From Rhodoferax sp. (GTDB lineage Bacteria; Pseudomonadota; Gammaproteobacteria; Burkholderiales; Burkholderiaceae), in NCBI GenBank assembly GCA_020048295.1, contig JAIFMT010000075.1, positions 1 to 34,445 of the forward strand: DNA of 34,445 nucleotides, written 5' to 3'. Position 1 is the stretch's first letter, and each line of letters begins with the position of its first letter. Of this stretch, positions 1-8,732 are shown in pieces. The notes below the pieces were generated by a model. It was not told the origin of the DNA and searched no databases. It saw only the letters and a program-made list of their open reading frames with translations. The position numbers and the translations under genes are program-made.

Positions 1-2
1 GC

Positions 3-3000
3 TACACCGGCGGCGCGATTCCGCTGACCTGGAAAAGCGTGGTGATCAACACCGAAAAGCTGCTGGGCATGAGCGAAGTCGAAATGCGCCGTCTGCCCGG
101 CCTGGACGTGGATGTGGCCACCGTCTGGAGCGAAGCCGGTGTCATCACCAACCAGGTGGCGCACGCCGCCGAGCGCGCCGGCTTTGTGTTTGCCGTCGAT
201 CCCACCTCATCGGAGGCCTCGTGCATTGGCGGCAACATCGCCATGAACGCTGGCGGCAAAAAAGCCGTGCTATGGGGCACCGCGCTGGACAACCTGGCCA
301 GTTGGCGCATGGTGACCCCGCAAGCTGAGTGGCTGGAGGTGACCCGCATCAACCACAACCTGGGCAAGATTCACGATGCCGAGGTAGCCAGCTTTGAGCT
401 GCAGTACTTCAAAGCCGACGGCAAAACGCCGATTCGCAGCGAGCGGCTCGACATTCCCGGCAAGTCGTTCCGCAAAGAGGGTTTGGGCAAGGACGTGACC
501 GACAAGTTTTTGAGCGGTCTGCCCGGCATTCAAAAAGAAGGCTGCGATGGCCTGATCACCAGCGCGCGCTGGATCGTTCACCGGATGCCCAAACACACCC
601 GCACCGTGTGCCTGGAGTTTTTTGGCAATGCCAAGGATGCCGTGCCCAGCATTGTCGAGATCAAGGACTTCATGTTCGCCGAGCAAAAGCGCAGTGGCGT
701 GCTGCTGGCCGGGCTGGAGCATCTGGATGACCGCTACCTGAAAGCCGTGGGCTACGCCACCAAATCCAAACGCGGCGCGCAGGCGCAGCCGGGCTCGGGC
801 ATCACGGTGCCCAAAATGGTGCTGTTTGGCGACATTGCCGGTGACGATGCCGATGCCGTGGCGCGGGCCACCAGTGAGGTGGTGCGCATTGCCAACTCCC
901 GCAGTGGCGAAGGCTTTATTGCCATCAGCCCCGAGGCACGCAAGAAATTCTGGCTGGATCGCAAACGTACCGCCGCCATCAGCAAACACACCAACGCCTT
1001 CAAAATCAACGAAGACGTGGTGATTCCGCTGCCGCGCATGGCCGAATACACCGACGGCATCGAGCGCATCAACATCGAACTGAGCCTGCACAACAAGCTG
1101 GCGCTGTGTGACGCGCTGCAAGACTTTTTCACCCAGGGCAAGCTGCCGCTGGGCCGCACCGACGATGCCAGCGAGATTTCAGCCGCCGAACTGCTGGAAG
1201 ACCGCGTTGCGCAGGCACTGGCGCTGCTGGCCGGGGTGCGTGGCCTGTGGGCCGGCTGGCTGCAACAGGTCGAGCCGCTGTTTGGCCAATTGCAGGACCA
1301 TTCACTGCGTGCCAGCTGGAAGGCGCAGATCCGCCAGCCGCTGCAGCAAATCTTTAGCGGCGCAGCGTTCGAGCCGATCTTGCTGGAATGCAACGCCATC
1401 CACCAGCGCGTGCTCAAAGGGCGCGTCTGGGTGGCGCTGCACATGCATGCGGGCGACGGCAATGTGCATACCAATATTCCGGTCAACAGCGACGATTACG
1501 ACATGCTGCAAGCTGCGCACGGCGCGGTCAAGCGCATCATGGCGTTGGCGCGCGGCCTGGACGGCGTGATCTCCGGCGAGCACGGCATTGGCATCACCAA
1601 GCTGGAATTTTTGAGCGACGCCGAACTGCAACCGTTCAGCGCCTACAAAGCCCGTATCGACCCTGAAGGCCGTTTCAATAAAGGCAAATTGCTACGTAAT
1701 AAAGAGCTATCATCGCATGCAGAACAAGGGCTAGATGCCAATTTTTCATATAAATCCGACCTGAGCAACGCCTACACGCCCAGCTTTGGCCTGATGGGCC
1801 ACGAGTCGCTCATCATGCAGCAAAGCGATATTGGTGCCATTGCCGACAGCGTGAAGGACTGCCTGCGCTGCGGCAAGTGCAAACCGGTTTGCAGCACCCA
1901 TGTACCGCGTGCCAACTTGCTGTACAGCCCACGCAACAAGATTTTGGCCACCTCGCTGCTGGTGGAAGCGTTTTTGTATGAGGAACAAACCCGCCGGGGC
2001 GTGTCGATCAAGCACTGGCAAGAATTTGAGGACGTAGCCGACCACTGCACCGTGTGCCATAAATGCCTGGCACCGTGCCCGGTCAAGATCGATTTTGGCG
2101 ATGTGTCGATGAACATGCGTAACCTGTTGCGCAAAATGGGCAAGAAGACCTTCCGCCCGGCCGGTGCCGCGGCGATGTTCATGCTCAACGCCACCAGCCC
2201 GGAAAGTATCAAGCTGGCGCGTGCCGCGATGGTCAGGCTGGCAATTCCAGCGCAGCGGCTGGCCGCCCGGCTGCTGAAAGTGGTGGCGCGCCAGCAAACC
2301 AAGGCACCACCGGCCACGCTGGGTGCCGCACCGATCAAAGAGCAGATCATCCACTTCATCAATAAAAAACTGCCCGGTGGCCTGCCGAACAGAACCGCAC
2401 GCGCCCTGCTCGACATTGAAGACAAAGACTACGTGCCGATCATCCGCAACCCGGCCACCACCACTGCAGAGACCGAGGCGGTGTTTTATTTCCCCGGCTG
2501 CGGCTCCGAGCGGCTGTTCAGCCAGGTGGGGCTGGCCACACAAGCCATGCTGTGGCGCGCCGGCGTGCAAACCGTGCTACCACCAGGCTACCTGTGCTGC
2601 GGCTACCCGCAGCGCGGCAGCGGCCAGTTTGACAAAGCCGAGAAGATGATCACCGACAACCGCGTGCTATTTCACCGGGTCGCCAACACGCTCAACTACC
2701 TCGACATCAAGACCGTGGTGGTGAGCTGCGGCACCTGCTACGACCAGTTGCAGGGTTATAAGTTCGAGGATATTTTTCCGGGCTGCCGCATCATCGACAT
2801 CCACGAGTACCTGCTGGAAAAAGGCATCACGCTGGCCAACGCGGGCGCATTCTTGTTCCACGACCCATGCCACAGTCCGATGAAGTTGCAGGAGCCGCTC
2901 AAGACGGTGAAAGCCTTGCTGGGCGAGCAGATCGTATTGTCAGACCGCTGCTGTGGCGAGTCGGGCACCCTGGCGCTCAACCGTCCCGATATTTCAACCC

Positions 3001-3272
3001 AGGTGCGCTTTCGCAAGGAAGAAGAAATCCTCAAGGGCGAAGCGCAGTTACGCGCAGGCGGCAACTTCGGTGCCAAGGACAACATCAAAATCCTGACCAC
3101 CTGCCCGGCCTGCCTGCAGGGCCTGAGCCGCTATGGCGACGACCTGAAAAACGGCTTGCTGCAAGCCGATTACATTGTGGTGGAAATGGCCAATCAGATA
3201 CTGGGCGCGCAGTGGATGCCCGAATACGTCAAACTCGCCAACAACGGCGGCATCGAACGCGTGCTCGTCTGA
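3..3272 (+). CDS. DUF3683-type FAD-linked oxidase / 4Fe-4S / CCG-domain oxidoreductase (5' end outside window)
   Basis: The reading frame is open from base 3, so the start lies upstream; about 1,090 codons are visible and the family is usually near 1,300 residues. Counting from the GTG at 39, the order is: C-terminal half of a PCMH-type FAD-binding domain ([11 protein letters not shown]), FAD-oxidase C-terminal domain with the [10 protein letters not shown] and GEHGIG motifs, two 4Fe-4S motifs (C608, C611, C614, C618 and C670, C673, C676, C680), then two GlpC/HdrD-like CCG motifs (C853-C854 and C971-C972). This is the layout of a D-lactate or glycolate dehydrogenase fused to its iron-sulfur electron-transfer subunit. 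The true substrate is not known to me. A short AT-rich stretch near residues 551-573 looks like an intergenic repeat captured in frame (separate entry). A single-gene transcript is likely, since a gap of 49 bp follows before the next gene. Confidence 0.88.
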   Translation, partial: YTGGAIPLTWKSVVINTEKLLGMSEVEMRRLPGLDVDVATVWSEAGVITNQVAHAAERAGFVFAVDPTSSEASCIGGNIAMNAGGKKAVLWGTALDNLASWRMVTPQAEWLEVTRINHNLGKIHDAEVASFELQYFKADGKTPIRSERLDIPGKSFRKEGLGKDVTDKFLSGLPGIQKEGCDGLITSARWIVHRMPKHTRTVCLEFFGNAKDAVPSIVEIKDFMFAEQKRSGVLLAGLEHLDDRYLKAVGYATKSKRGAQAQPGSGITVPKMVLFGDIAGDDADAVARATSEVVRIANSRSGEGFIAISPEARKKFWLDRKRTAAISKHTNAFKINEDVVIPLPRMAEYTDGIERINIELSLHNKLALCDALQDFFTQGKLPLGRTDDASEISAAELLEDRVAQALALLAGVRGLWAGWLQQVEPLFGQLQDHSLRASWKAQIRQPLQQIFSGAAFEPILLECNAIHQRVLKGRVWVALHMHAGDGNVHTNIPVNSDDYDMLQAAHGAVKRIMALARGLDGVISGEHGIGITKLEFLSDAELQPFSAYKARIDPEGRFNKGKLLRNKELSSHAEQGLDANFSYKSDLSNAYTPSFGLMGHESLIMQQSDIGAIADSVKDCLRCGKCKPVCSTHVPRANLLYSPRNKILATSLLVEAFLYEEQTRRGVSIKHWQEFEDVADHCTVCHKCLAPCPVKIDFGDVSMNMRNLLRKMGKKTFRPAGAAAMFMLNATSPESIKLARAAMVRLAIPAQRLAARLLKVVARQQTKAPPATLGAAPIKEQIIHFINKKLPGGLPNRTARALLDIEDKDYVPIIRNPATTTAETEAVFYFPGCGSERLFSQVGLATQAMLWRAGVQTVLPPGYLCCGYPQRGSGQFDKAEKMITDNRVLFHRVANTLNYLDIKTVVVSCGTCYDQLQGYKFEDIFPGCRIIDIHEYLLEKGITLANAGAFLFHDPCHSPMKLQEPLKTVKALLGEQIVLSDRCCGESGTLALNRPDISTQVRFRKEEEILKGEAQLRAGGNFGAKDNIKILTTCPACLQGLSRYGDDLKNGLLQADYIVVEMANQILGAQWMPEYVKLANNGGIERVLV
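1705..1739 (+). repeat. Dispersed 35-bp repeat, copy A (inside coding sequence)
   Basis: The copy shows AGCTATCATCGC, nine variable bases, then AAGGGCTAGATGCC, the same 12+9+14 layout as the other copies in this window. It lies in frame within the large oxidoreductase gene. The surrounding codons (CTA, TCA, AAT, TTT, TAT) are AT-rich compared with the rest of the gene. Confidence 0.7.
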
Positions 3273-3321
3273 GTGCCCATCCCAATCAACCTCAACCCCA
3301 TTGACAAACAGGAGTTCCCCC

Positions 3322-3735
3322 ATGGCAGATTTAAAACCCGCATCCGCAACCCCGGTGGACATCACCGTGCACAGCCAATCGCATGTGCTCGAAGTGAGTT
3401 TCTCGGATGGCGCCTCGTTTCGCATTCCGTTTGAGCTGATGCGCGTGCGCTCGCCTTCGGCGGAAGTGCAAGGTCACGGGCCAGGACAGGAAACCGTGCA
3501 AACCGGCAAGCGCCAAGTCGAGATCACCGCCATTGAGCAGGTCGGTAATTACGCCGTACAACCCACGTTTTCAGACGGTCACAACACCGGCATCTTCACC
3601 TGGGACTACCTGTACTTTCTGGGTTCGCATCAAGGCGAACTTTGGCAGGACTACGAAGCCCAGCTCAAAGCCGCCGGCGTTGACCGCGACGCGCCGATGG
3701 CCGACAAAGCTGCCAGCAGCTGCGCCACGCACTAA
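3322..3735 (+). CDS. DUF971 family protein (gamma-butyrobetaine hydroxylase-like N-terminal domain)
   Basis: The product is 137 residues. It has the compact DUF971 fold pattern: an early VSFSDGASFRIPFELMRVRSPSAE-like region, split here by position as residues about 26-48, followed by a VGNYAVQPTFSDGH stretch and the IFTWDYLYFLG motif near residues 94-104. In eukaryotes this domain is the N-terminal part of gamma-butyrobetaine hydroxylase; the stand-alone bacterial form has no established role that I know of, although related proteins have been linked to iron-sulfur handling. The ATG at 3322 is chosen because a GGAG ribosome site lies 7 bases upstream. The stop is 6 bases before ubiE, which suggests co-transcription with the ubiquinone genes. 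Confidence 0.88.
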   Translation: MADLKPASATPVDITVHSQSHVLEVSFSDGASFRIPFELMRVRSPSAEVQGHGPGQETVQTGKRQVEITAIEQVGNYAVQPTFSDGHNTGIFTWDYLYFLGSHQGELWQDYEAQLKAAGVDRDAPMADKAASSCATH

Positions 3736-3741
3736 AGCACC

Positions 3742-4473
3742 ATGAGCACCACGCATTTCGGTTTTCAGAGTGTGGACGAGGCGGACAAAGCCGGCCACGT
3801 CAAGAGTGTGTTTGACTCGGTTGCGCCCAAATACGACCTGATGAACGACCTGATGTCGATGGGCATGCACCGGCTATGGAAGGCCTACACGGTGACGGTG
3901 GCCAACCTGCACGAGGGCGATCAGGTGCTCGACATCGCCGGGGGCACCGGTGACTTGGCGCTGGCCTTCGCCAAAAAGGTGGGCTCCAGCGGCCGGGTGG
4001 TGCATACCGACATCAACGAGGCGATGCTGCGCACCGGGCGCGACCGGCTGGTCGATGCCGGCGTGGTGTTGCCAACGCTGGTGTGCGATGCCGAAAAATT
4101 GCCGTTTCCTGACAACCACTTCAACTTGGTCAGCGTGGCATTCGGCCTGCGCAACATGACGCACAAGGACGTGGCGCTCAAGGAGATGTGCCGGGTGCTC
4201 AAACCCGGCGGCAAGTTGCTGGTGCTGGAGTTTTCCAAAGTGGCCAAGCCGCTGGAAAAGGCCTATGACTGGTATTCGTTCAAGATTTTGCCCAAACTCG
4301 GCCAGTGGGTGGCGGGCGATGCCGCCAGCTACCAGTATCTGGCCGAATCCATCCGCATGCACCCGAGCCAGGAAGATCTCAAAACCCTGATGAAGGCTAG
4401 TGGCTTTGGCCACGTGGATTACCACAACCTGAGCGGTGGTCTGGTAGCCTTGCATGTCGGTATCAAATGCTGA
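3742..4473 (+). CDS. ubiE: Ubiquinone/menaquinone C-methyltransferase UbiE
   Basis: UbiE is the SAM-dependent C-methyltransferase that methylates the benzoquinol ring (2-polyprenyl-6-methoxy-1,4-benzoquinol) in ubiquinone synthesis, and demethylmenaquinol in organisms that make menaquinone. The 243-residue length is typical. Visible features are the family signature [17 protein letters not shown] (residues 31-47), the SAM-binding loop DIAGGTGD (64-71), and the second signature FGLRN...RVLKPGG (134-157). The gene follows DUF971 by 6 bases and is followed by the Tim44-like gene, ubiJ and ubiB, which matches the ubiE-ubiJ-ubiB order of E. coli with one gene inserted. No sign of damage. Confidence 0.97.
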   Translation: MSTTHFGFQSVDEADKAGHVKSVFDSVAPKYDLMNDLMSMGMHRLWKAYTVTVANLHEGDQVLDIAGGTGDLALAFAKKVGSSGRVVHTDINEAMLRTGRDRLVDAGVVLPTLVCDAEKLPFPDNHFNLVSVAFGLRNMTHKDVALKEMCRVLKPGGKLLVLEFSKVAKPLEKAYDWYSFKILPKLGQWVAGDAASYQYLAESIRMHPSQEDLKTLMKASGFGHVDYHNLSGGLVALHVGIKC

Positions 4474-4519
4474 TGCAAATCAACCTGTATTTCTCACAAT
4501 TTCAATTTTCGGAGATAGC

Positions 4520-5482
4520 ATGAAATCTTGGCTTTGGGTGTTTACGATGTGTTTGGCGCTGTTTGTCGGTCAGGCCGAGGCGGCCAAGCGTTTTGGCGGG
4601 GGCAAGTCCATTGGCCAACAGTCCAGTAACGTGACGCAGCGCCAGGCTACCCCGGCGCAAGGCGCCACCAACGCTGCACCCAACACCCCTGCGGCTGCAG
4701 CACCGGCTGTTGCCCCCAAGCGGCCTTGGGGGGCCATGCTGGGTGGGCTGGCAGCGGGTCTGGGGCTGGCCTGGCTGGCCAGTTCGCTCGGTTTGGGTGA
4801 GGCGATGGGCCAGTTCATGATGTTTGCGCTGCTGGCATTGGTGATCATGATGGCGGTGGGTTGGTTCATGCGCTCGCGCAAAAATGCAAGCACGGGCAGG
4901 TCCTCGTCGCCTTTCGCATTTCAGGGCGCAAGTGCTGCAACTCAAACCGCCACTCCCGCCAGCTACCGCCCGGAAAACGTCGGCAACGATGCCTCTGCCC
5001 GGCCGTTTGAGCGCAGTTCGATGTTCCTGGACAGCGGCAAGTCTGCCGGTGGCTCCATGATTGGCTCCGGGCTGAGCGGCTCGCAAAGTTGGGGGGTGCC
5101 GGCTGACTTTGACAGCGACGGCTTCCTGAAGTCTGCCAAGGCTAATTTTGTCTCGCTGCAAGCCGCTTGGGACAAGGCCGACATTCCCGCCTTGCGCATC
5201 ATGATGACCGACACCATGTTGAAAGAAATCCAGGCACAGCTGGCTGAACGCGAAACCCATACCGGCGGCCCGGTCAACCTGACCGATGTGGTGATGATCG
5301 AAGCACACCTGCTGGGCATCGAAGATATGGGCGATGACTACATGGCCAGCGTCGAGTTTTCCGGCATGATCCGTGAAGAGCCATCCAGCGGCCCCAGCCC
5401 GTTCCGTGAAGTCTGGAACATGGTCAAGTCGAAAAGTGGCCGCAGTGGCTGGCTGGTGGCAGGGGTTCAAGCCTTGCAATAA
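4520..5482 (+). CDS. Tim44-like domain membrane protein
   Basis: The product is 320 residues. It begins with a signal peptide (MKSWLWVFTMCLALFVGQAEA), continues with a Gly/Ala/Pro-rich low-complexity stretch, then two closely spaced hydrophobic segments (about residues 73-92 and 97-114), a Ser/Ala-rich linker, and a C-terminal Tim44-like domain from about residue 195 to the end, with the pattern DFDSDGFLKSAKANFVSLQAAW. In mitochondria Tim44 ties Hsp70 to the import channel; the bacterial proteins share only the membrane-binding domain and their role is not settled. A GGAG ribosome site 5 bases before the ATG at 4520 supports this start. The position between ubiE and ubiJ suggests a membrane role connected to the ubiquinone machinery, but that is inference. 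Confidence 0.85.
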   Translation: MKSWLWVFTMCLALFVGQAEAAKRFGGGKSIGQQSSNVTQRQATPAQGATNAAPNTPAAAAPAVAPKRPWGAMLGGLAAGLGLAWLASSLGLGEAMGQFMMFALLALVIMMAVGWFMRSRKNASTGRSSSPFAFQGASAATQTATPASYRPENVGNDASARPFERSSMFLDSGKSAGGSMIGSGLSGSQSWGVPADFDSDGFLKSAKANFVSLQAAWDKADIPALRIMMTDTMLKEIQAQLAERETHTGGPVNLTDVVMIEAHLLGIEDMGDDYMASVEFSGMIREEPSSGPSPFREVWNMVKSKSGRSGWLVAGVQALQ

Positions 5483-5518
5483 CCAAATCATCACAATTTC
5501 AGTGAATAATCGGGGACT

Positions 5519-6079
5519 ATGGCAACACAGTCCCCTTTTTCATTCCTGGAAGAAACTCTCCAGAAGCTCCCTCTTCCCAATCTGCAGCCGCCCACCTGGG
5601 CCGTGAGCGAGGTGCAACGGCGCATCGTGCTGCTGCTCAACCATGTGTTGATGCAAGAAAGCGAAGCCACCGCACGGCTGATCCGGCAAAAGGGCCGCGT
5701 CATGCTGGTGCAATGGCGTGCGTTCAATTTCAAGCTGGTCGCCACGCCGGCGGGTTTGCTTGATCTGGCCAGCCCTGAAGCCACTTGCGACCTGGTCCTG
5801 ACGGTCACCGATGAGTCGCCATTGGCGCTGGTGCAAAGCGCCTTGCGTGGCGACAAGCCCGCCGTTCGCATCGAAGGCGATGTTCAATTGGCGGCTGAGG
5901 TCAACTGGCTGACCGAGCACGTGCGCTGGGACATGGAAGAAGACCTGGCGCGCATCATCGGCGATGTGCCCGCCCACACCCTGAGTCAGATGACACAGGG
6001 CATGGTCAGCGGCCTGCGCCAGTTTGTCGCCAAGGCAGCCAGCCTGATTCCGGGCCAATCCACACCCCCCGCTCCATGA
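5519..6079 (+). CDS. ubiJ: SCP2-domain ubiquinone accessory factor UbiJ
   Basis: UbiJ is an accessory protein of the soluble Ubi metabolon that binds the lipid intermediates through an SCP2 (sterol carrier) domain. The 186-residue product starts with a short hydrophobic segment, has the SCP2-like core at about residues 25-125 ([12 protein letters not shown], then the [17 protein letters not shown] stretch typical of UbiJ), and a helical C-terminal part containing [12 protein letters not shown]. The function call rests on this pattern and on context: the stop codon overlaps the start of ubiB (ATGA at 6076-6079), as expected for a co-translated ubiJ-ubiB pair. It is annotated in many genomes only as an SCP2 sterol-binding protein. 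Confidence 0.88.
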   Translation: MATQSPFSFLEETLQKLPLPNLQPPTWAVSEVQRRIVLLLNHVLMQESEATARLIRQKGRVMLVQWRAFNFKLVATPAGLLDLASPEATCDLVLTVTDESPLALVQSALRGDKPAVRIEGDVQLAAEVNWLTEHVRWDMEEDLARIIGDVPAHTLSQMTQGMVSGLRQFVAKAASLIPGQSTPPAP

Positions 6080-7641
6080 CGCGTCTTTTTCGCGGTGCCT
6101 TCATCGTCTGGGTGATGCTGCGCTATGGGCTGGACGAGCTGGTCCTGACAAGCTTCAAAAAACCCTGGCTGCTGCGAGTTGCGCGCATTGTCACCATCGG
6201 GCGCAAGCTCGAAGCACCACGCGGCCAGCGCATCCGCCAGACGCTGGAAAGTCTGGGACCGATATTTGTCAAATTTGGCCAGGTGCTGTCCACCCGGCGC
6301 GACCTGCTGCCGGTTGACATTGCCGACGAACTGGCGCTGCTGCAAGACCGCGTGCCACCCTTTCCCAGCGAGGTGGCAATTGCCATCATCGAAAAAGCCT
6401 TCAAAAAGAAGGTGGACGATATTTTTGTGTCGTTTGAGCGCCAGCCGGTGGCCAGTGCGTCGATTGCCCAGGTGCATTTTGCGGTGCTCAAGGAACGCGG
6501 CGGCCGTCATCGCGACGTGGCCGTCAAGGTGCTGCGTCCCGGCATGCTGGAGGTGATCGACAAAGACCTCGACCTGCTGCGCATGATGGCCGGCTGGGTC
6601 GAGAGCCTGTCCGACGACGGCAAACGCCTGAAACCACGCGAGGTGGTGGCTGAATTTGACAAATACCTGCACGATGAGCTTGACCTGGTGCGCGAGGCAT
6701 CGAGTGCGGCGCAGCTGCGCCGCAACATGGCCGATCTGGAGATGGTGCTGATCCCCGAGATGTTCTGGGACTATTGCATGCCCAACGTGATGGTGATGGA
6801 GCGCATGAAAGGCGTGCCGATCAACCAGGTTGAAAAATTGCGCGCAGCCGGTGTCGATATCCCCAAACTGGCACGCGACGGCGTGACGATTTTCTTTACC
6901 CAGGTGTTTCGCGATGGTTTTTTTCATGCCGACATGCATCCGGGCAACATCCAGGTCAGTCTGGACCCGGCGACGTTTGGGCGCTACATCTCGCTGGACT
7001 TCGGCATCGTCGGCACCCTGACCGAGATCGACAAAGAGTATCTGGCACAGAATTTCACCGCGTTTTTCCGGCGTGATTACAAGCGCGTGGCCGAGTTGCA
7101 CATTGAATCGGGCTGGGTACCCCCGTCCACCCGGGTCGATGAGCTTGAATCGGCGGTGCGCTCGGTGTGCGAACCGTATTTTGACCGGCCGCTCAAGGAG
7201 CTGTCGCTGGGCATGGTGCTGATGCGTCTGTTTCAGACCTCGCGCCGCTTTCACGTCGAAATCCAGCCACAGCTGGTGCTGCTGCAAAAGACCCTGCTCA
7301 ACATCGAAGGCCTGGGTCGCCAGCTCGACCCGGAACTTGATTTGTGGCACACCGCCAAGCCGTTCCTTGAAAAATGGATGATCAACCAGATCGGCCCGAA
7401 AAAGCTGATGGACGAGCTGCGCAACGAGGGCCCGCGCTACGCCAAGCTGTTGCCTGAATTGCCACGGTTGCTGTTCGACTTTCTGCAAACCAATTCGCGC
7501 GGTCGTGGCAATGAACTGCAGGCACTGTTGCTTGAGCAGAAGAAAACCAACCGACTGCTGTCTGCCCTGGTCTATGGCGGTGTCGGGTTTGTGCTGGGGC
7601 TGTTGGTGATGCAGTTTTTGCTGCGCATACGGCTTTTCTAG
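6076..7641 (+). CDS. ubiB: Ubiquinone biosynthesis ATPase/kinase-like protein UbiB
   Basis: UbiB is a membrane-anchored atypical kinase (ABC1/ADCK family) with ATPase activity needed for ubiquinone synthesis. The 521 residues include the family's KxGQ motif (K66-Q69), the alanine-rich nucleotide loop ASASIAQVH (126-134), the ATP-binding lysine in AVKVLRPG (K151), the ELD motif (201-203), the catalytic loop HADMHPGN (284-291) and DFG (308-310). Two hydrophobic segments at the C-terminus (about 497-520) fit the membrane anchor. Length and all key residues are normal. It overlaps ubiJ by 4 bases and is the last gene of the ubi block; about 80 bases of non-coding DNA follow. Confidence 0.97.
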   Translation: MTRLFRGAFIVWVMLRYGLDELVLTSFKKPWLLRVARIVTIGRKLEAPRGQRIRQTLESLGPIFVKFGQVLSTRRDLLPVDIADELALLQDRVPPFPSEVAIAIIEKAFKKKVDDIFVSFERQPVASASIAQVHFAVLKERGGRHRDVAVKVLRPGMLEVIDKDLDLLRMMAGWVESLSDDGKRLKPREVVAEFDKYLHDELDLVREASSAAQLRRNMADLEMVLIPEMFWDYCMPNVMVMERMKGVPINQVEKLRAAGVDIPKLARDGVTIFFTQVFRDGFFHADMHPGNIQVSLDPATFGRYISLDFGIVGTLTEIDKEYLAQNFTAFFRRDYKRVAELHIESGWVPPSTRVDELESAVRSVCEPYFDRPLKELSLGMVLMRLFQTSRRFHVEIQPQLVLLQKTLLNIEGLGRQLDPELDLWHTAKPFLEKWMINQIGPKKLMDELRNEGPRYAKLLPELPRLLFDFLQTNSRGRGNELQALLLEQKKTNRLLSALVYGGVGFVLGLLVMQFLLRIRLF

Positions 7642-7681
7642 CCCGCTGTCGGTTCGCACGCGCCCAAGGGAGGCGCGACTT

Positions 7682-7687
7682 TATAAT
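7682..7687 (+). promoter_or_regulatory. Possible -10 element (TATAAT) upstream of fmdB-type gene
   Basis: A perfect TATAAT lies 36 bases before the start of the zinc-ribbon gene, in the only sizeable gap after ubiB. I find no good TTGACA-like -35 at the usual spacing, so this is tentative. Confidence 0.3.
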
Positions 7688-7723
7688 CACGGGCTTTGCG
7701 GCTTACTCACCGACTTAACCACC

Positions 7724-8038
7724 ATGCCAATTTACGCCTACAAATGCGATTCCTGCGGGTTTGCCAAGGACGTGTTGCAAAAAATTGCCGATCCGGTCCT
7801 GACCGACTGTCCAACGTGCGGCCATGCCACTTTTTCCAAACAGCTCGCCGCCCCTGGCTTTCAGCTCAAGGGTTCGGGCTGGTATGCCACCGACTTCAAG
7901 GGCTCCGGGAGCGCCGTGCCGGCGGCAGCGGCAACTGACACCAGTGGTGCCAGCAGTGATGCGCCTGCTGCGGCAAAGACTGAAACCGCAGCCGCTGCCA
8001 GCACGGCCTGCGGTGGCGGCTGCGCCTGCCACCCCTGA
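7724..8038 (+). CDS. FmdB-type zinc ribbon protein
   Basis: The 104-residue protein opens with MPIYAYKCDSCGF and a second pair at CPTCG, giving the CxxC...CxxC zinc ribbon of the FmdB family (residues 1-45). The rest is an Ala/Ser/Thr-rich tail that ends in a Cys-rich CGGGCACHP motif, which could bind another metal. FmdB was named for a putative regulator near formamidase genes, but most members are of unknown function; a regulatory or metal-handling role is inference. It lies 18 bases before the DUF502 gene, with aspS next, an order I recall as common in betaproteobacteria. Confidence 0.9.
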   Translation: MPIYAYKCDSCGFAKDVLQKIADPVLTDCPTCGHATFSKQLAAPGFQLKGSGWYATDFKGSGSAVPAAAATDTSGASSDAPAAAKTETAAAASTACGGGCACHP

Positions 8039-8056
8039 TCCACCACGAAAGCGCCT

Positions 8057-8698
8057 GTGCCACTCAAGAAATACCTGCTCACCGGCCTGTTGGTCTGGCT
8101 GCCCATGGCCATCACCATCTGGGTGTTGCTGTGGGTCATGGGCCTGCTGGACGGCATATTTGTGGGTCTCTTGACGGCGGTACAGGCGGTATCGCCCGAA
8201 TCTTCGTCAGAATTTTGGGAGCGCTTCAAACACATTCCGGGTTTGGGGGTGGTGCTGGTTTTTGGTGGTTTGCTGATGACGGGGGCTATGGTCTCGAATG
8301 TGGCGGGGCGTTGGTGGCTGGGCCACTGGCACCGGCTACTGGCCAAGATTCCGGTATTCAAGTCGATTTACAACAGTGTCAAGAAAGTTTCTGACACCTT
8401 GTTTTCCAGCAATGGCAATGCCTTTCGCACCGCCTTGCTGGTGCAGTACCCGCGCGCTGGCTGCTGGACCATCGCCTTTCAGACCGGCACGCCAGTAGGG
8501 GAGGTGGCCACCCGGCTCGGCGATGACTTCGTCAGCGTTTATGTTCCCACCACGCCCAACCCGACCAGCGGGTTTTTCCTGATGTTGCCGCGCGCCGATG
8601 TGATTGAGCTCAAGATGAGCGTTGACGAAGCGCTGACCTATGTGATTTCGATGGGCTCGGTCGCCCCCACTGGTGCAATACCGGCCAAACCTCACTGA
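8057..8698 (+). CDS. DUF502 family integral membrane protein
   Basis: The 213-residue protein has two N-terminal transmembrane segments (about residues 6-38 and 63-86) flanking a short loop, then a soluble domain. The family pattern is clear: PLKKYLLTGLLVWLPMAIT at the start, KIPVFKSIYNSVKKVSDTL after the second helix, and VPTTPNPTSGFFLMLPR in the C-terminal part. The function of DUF502 is unknown. The GTG at 8057 is chosen because it gives the conserved PLKKY start of the family; there is no clear ribosome site. It lies between the zinc ribbon gene and aspS and may share their transcript. Confidence 0.9.
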   Translation: MPLKKYLLTGLLVWLPMAITIWVLLWVMGLLDGIFVGLLTAVQAVSPESSSEFWERFKHIPGLGVVLVFGGLLMTGAMVSNVAGRWWLGHWHRLLAKIPVFKSIYNSVKKVSDTLFSSNGNAFRTALLVQYPRAGCWTIAFQTGTPVGEVATRLGDDFVSVYVPTTPNPTSGFFLMLPRADVIELKMSVDEALTYVISMGSVAPTGAIPAKPH

Positions 8699-8712
8699 TT
8701 TTTGACAACCCT

Positions 8713-8730
8713 GTCACCTTTGCGGGTGAC
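8713..8730 (+). promoter_or_regulatory. Hairpin covering the aspS ribosome binding site
   Basis: GTCACC and GGTGAC form a perfect 6-bp stem around the loop TTTGCG, ending 2 bases before the aspS ATG at 8733. The GGTGA in the second arm is the likely Shine-Dalgarno, so the structure could hide it. A regulatory role is inferred. Confidence 0.45.
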
Positions 8731-8732
8731 GC

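Noticed and set aside
270..1121. Long minus-strand frames opposite the large oxidoreductase (also at 752-1486 and 1746-2570)
   Set aside because: They are mirror frames of a GC-rich gene with clear motifs on the plus strand; their compositions (Gln/His/Ala-rich) match no family.
5986..7659. 557-codon minus-strand frame opposite ubiB
   Set aside because: It is a shadow of ubiB, which has all kinase-like motifs on the plus strand.
8702..8707. TTGACA before aspS as a -35 box
   Set aside because: No acceptable -10 at 16-18 bases; the corresponding bases lie in the hairpin (GGTGAC).
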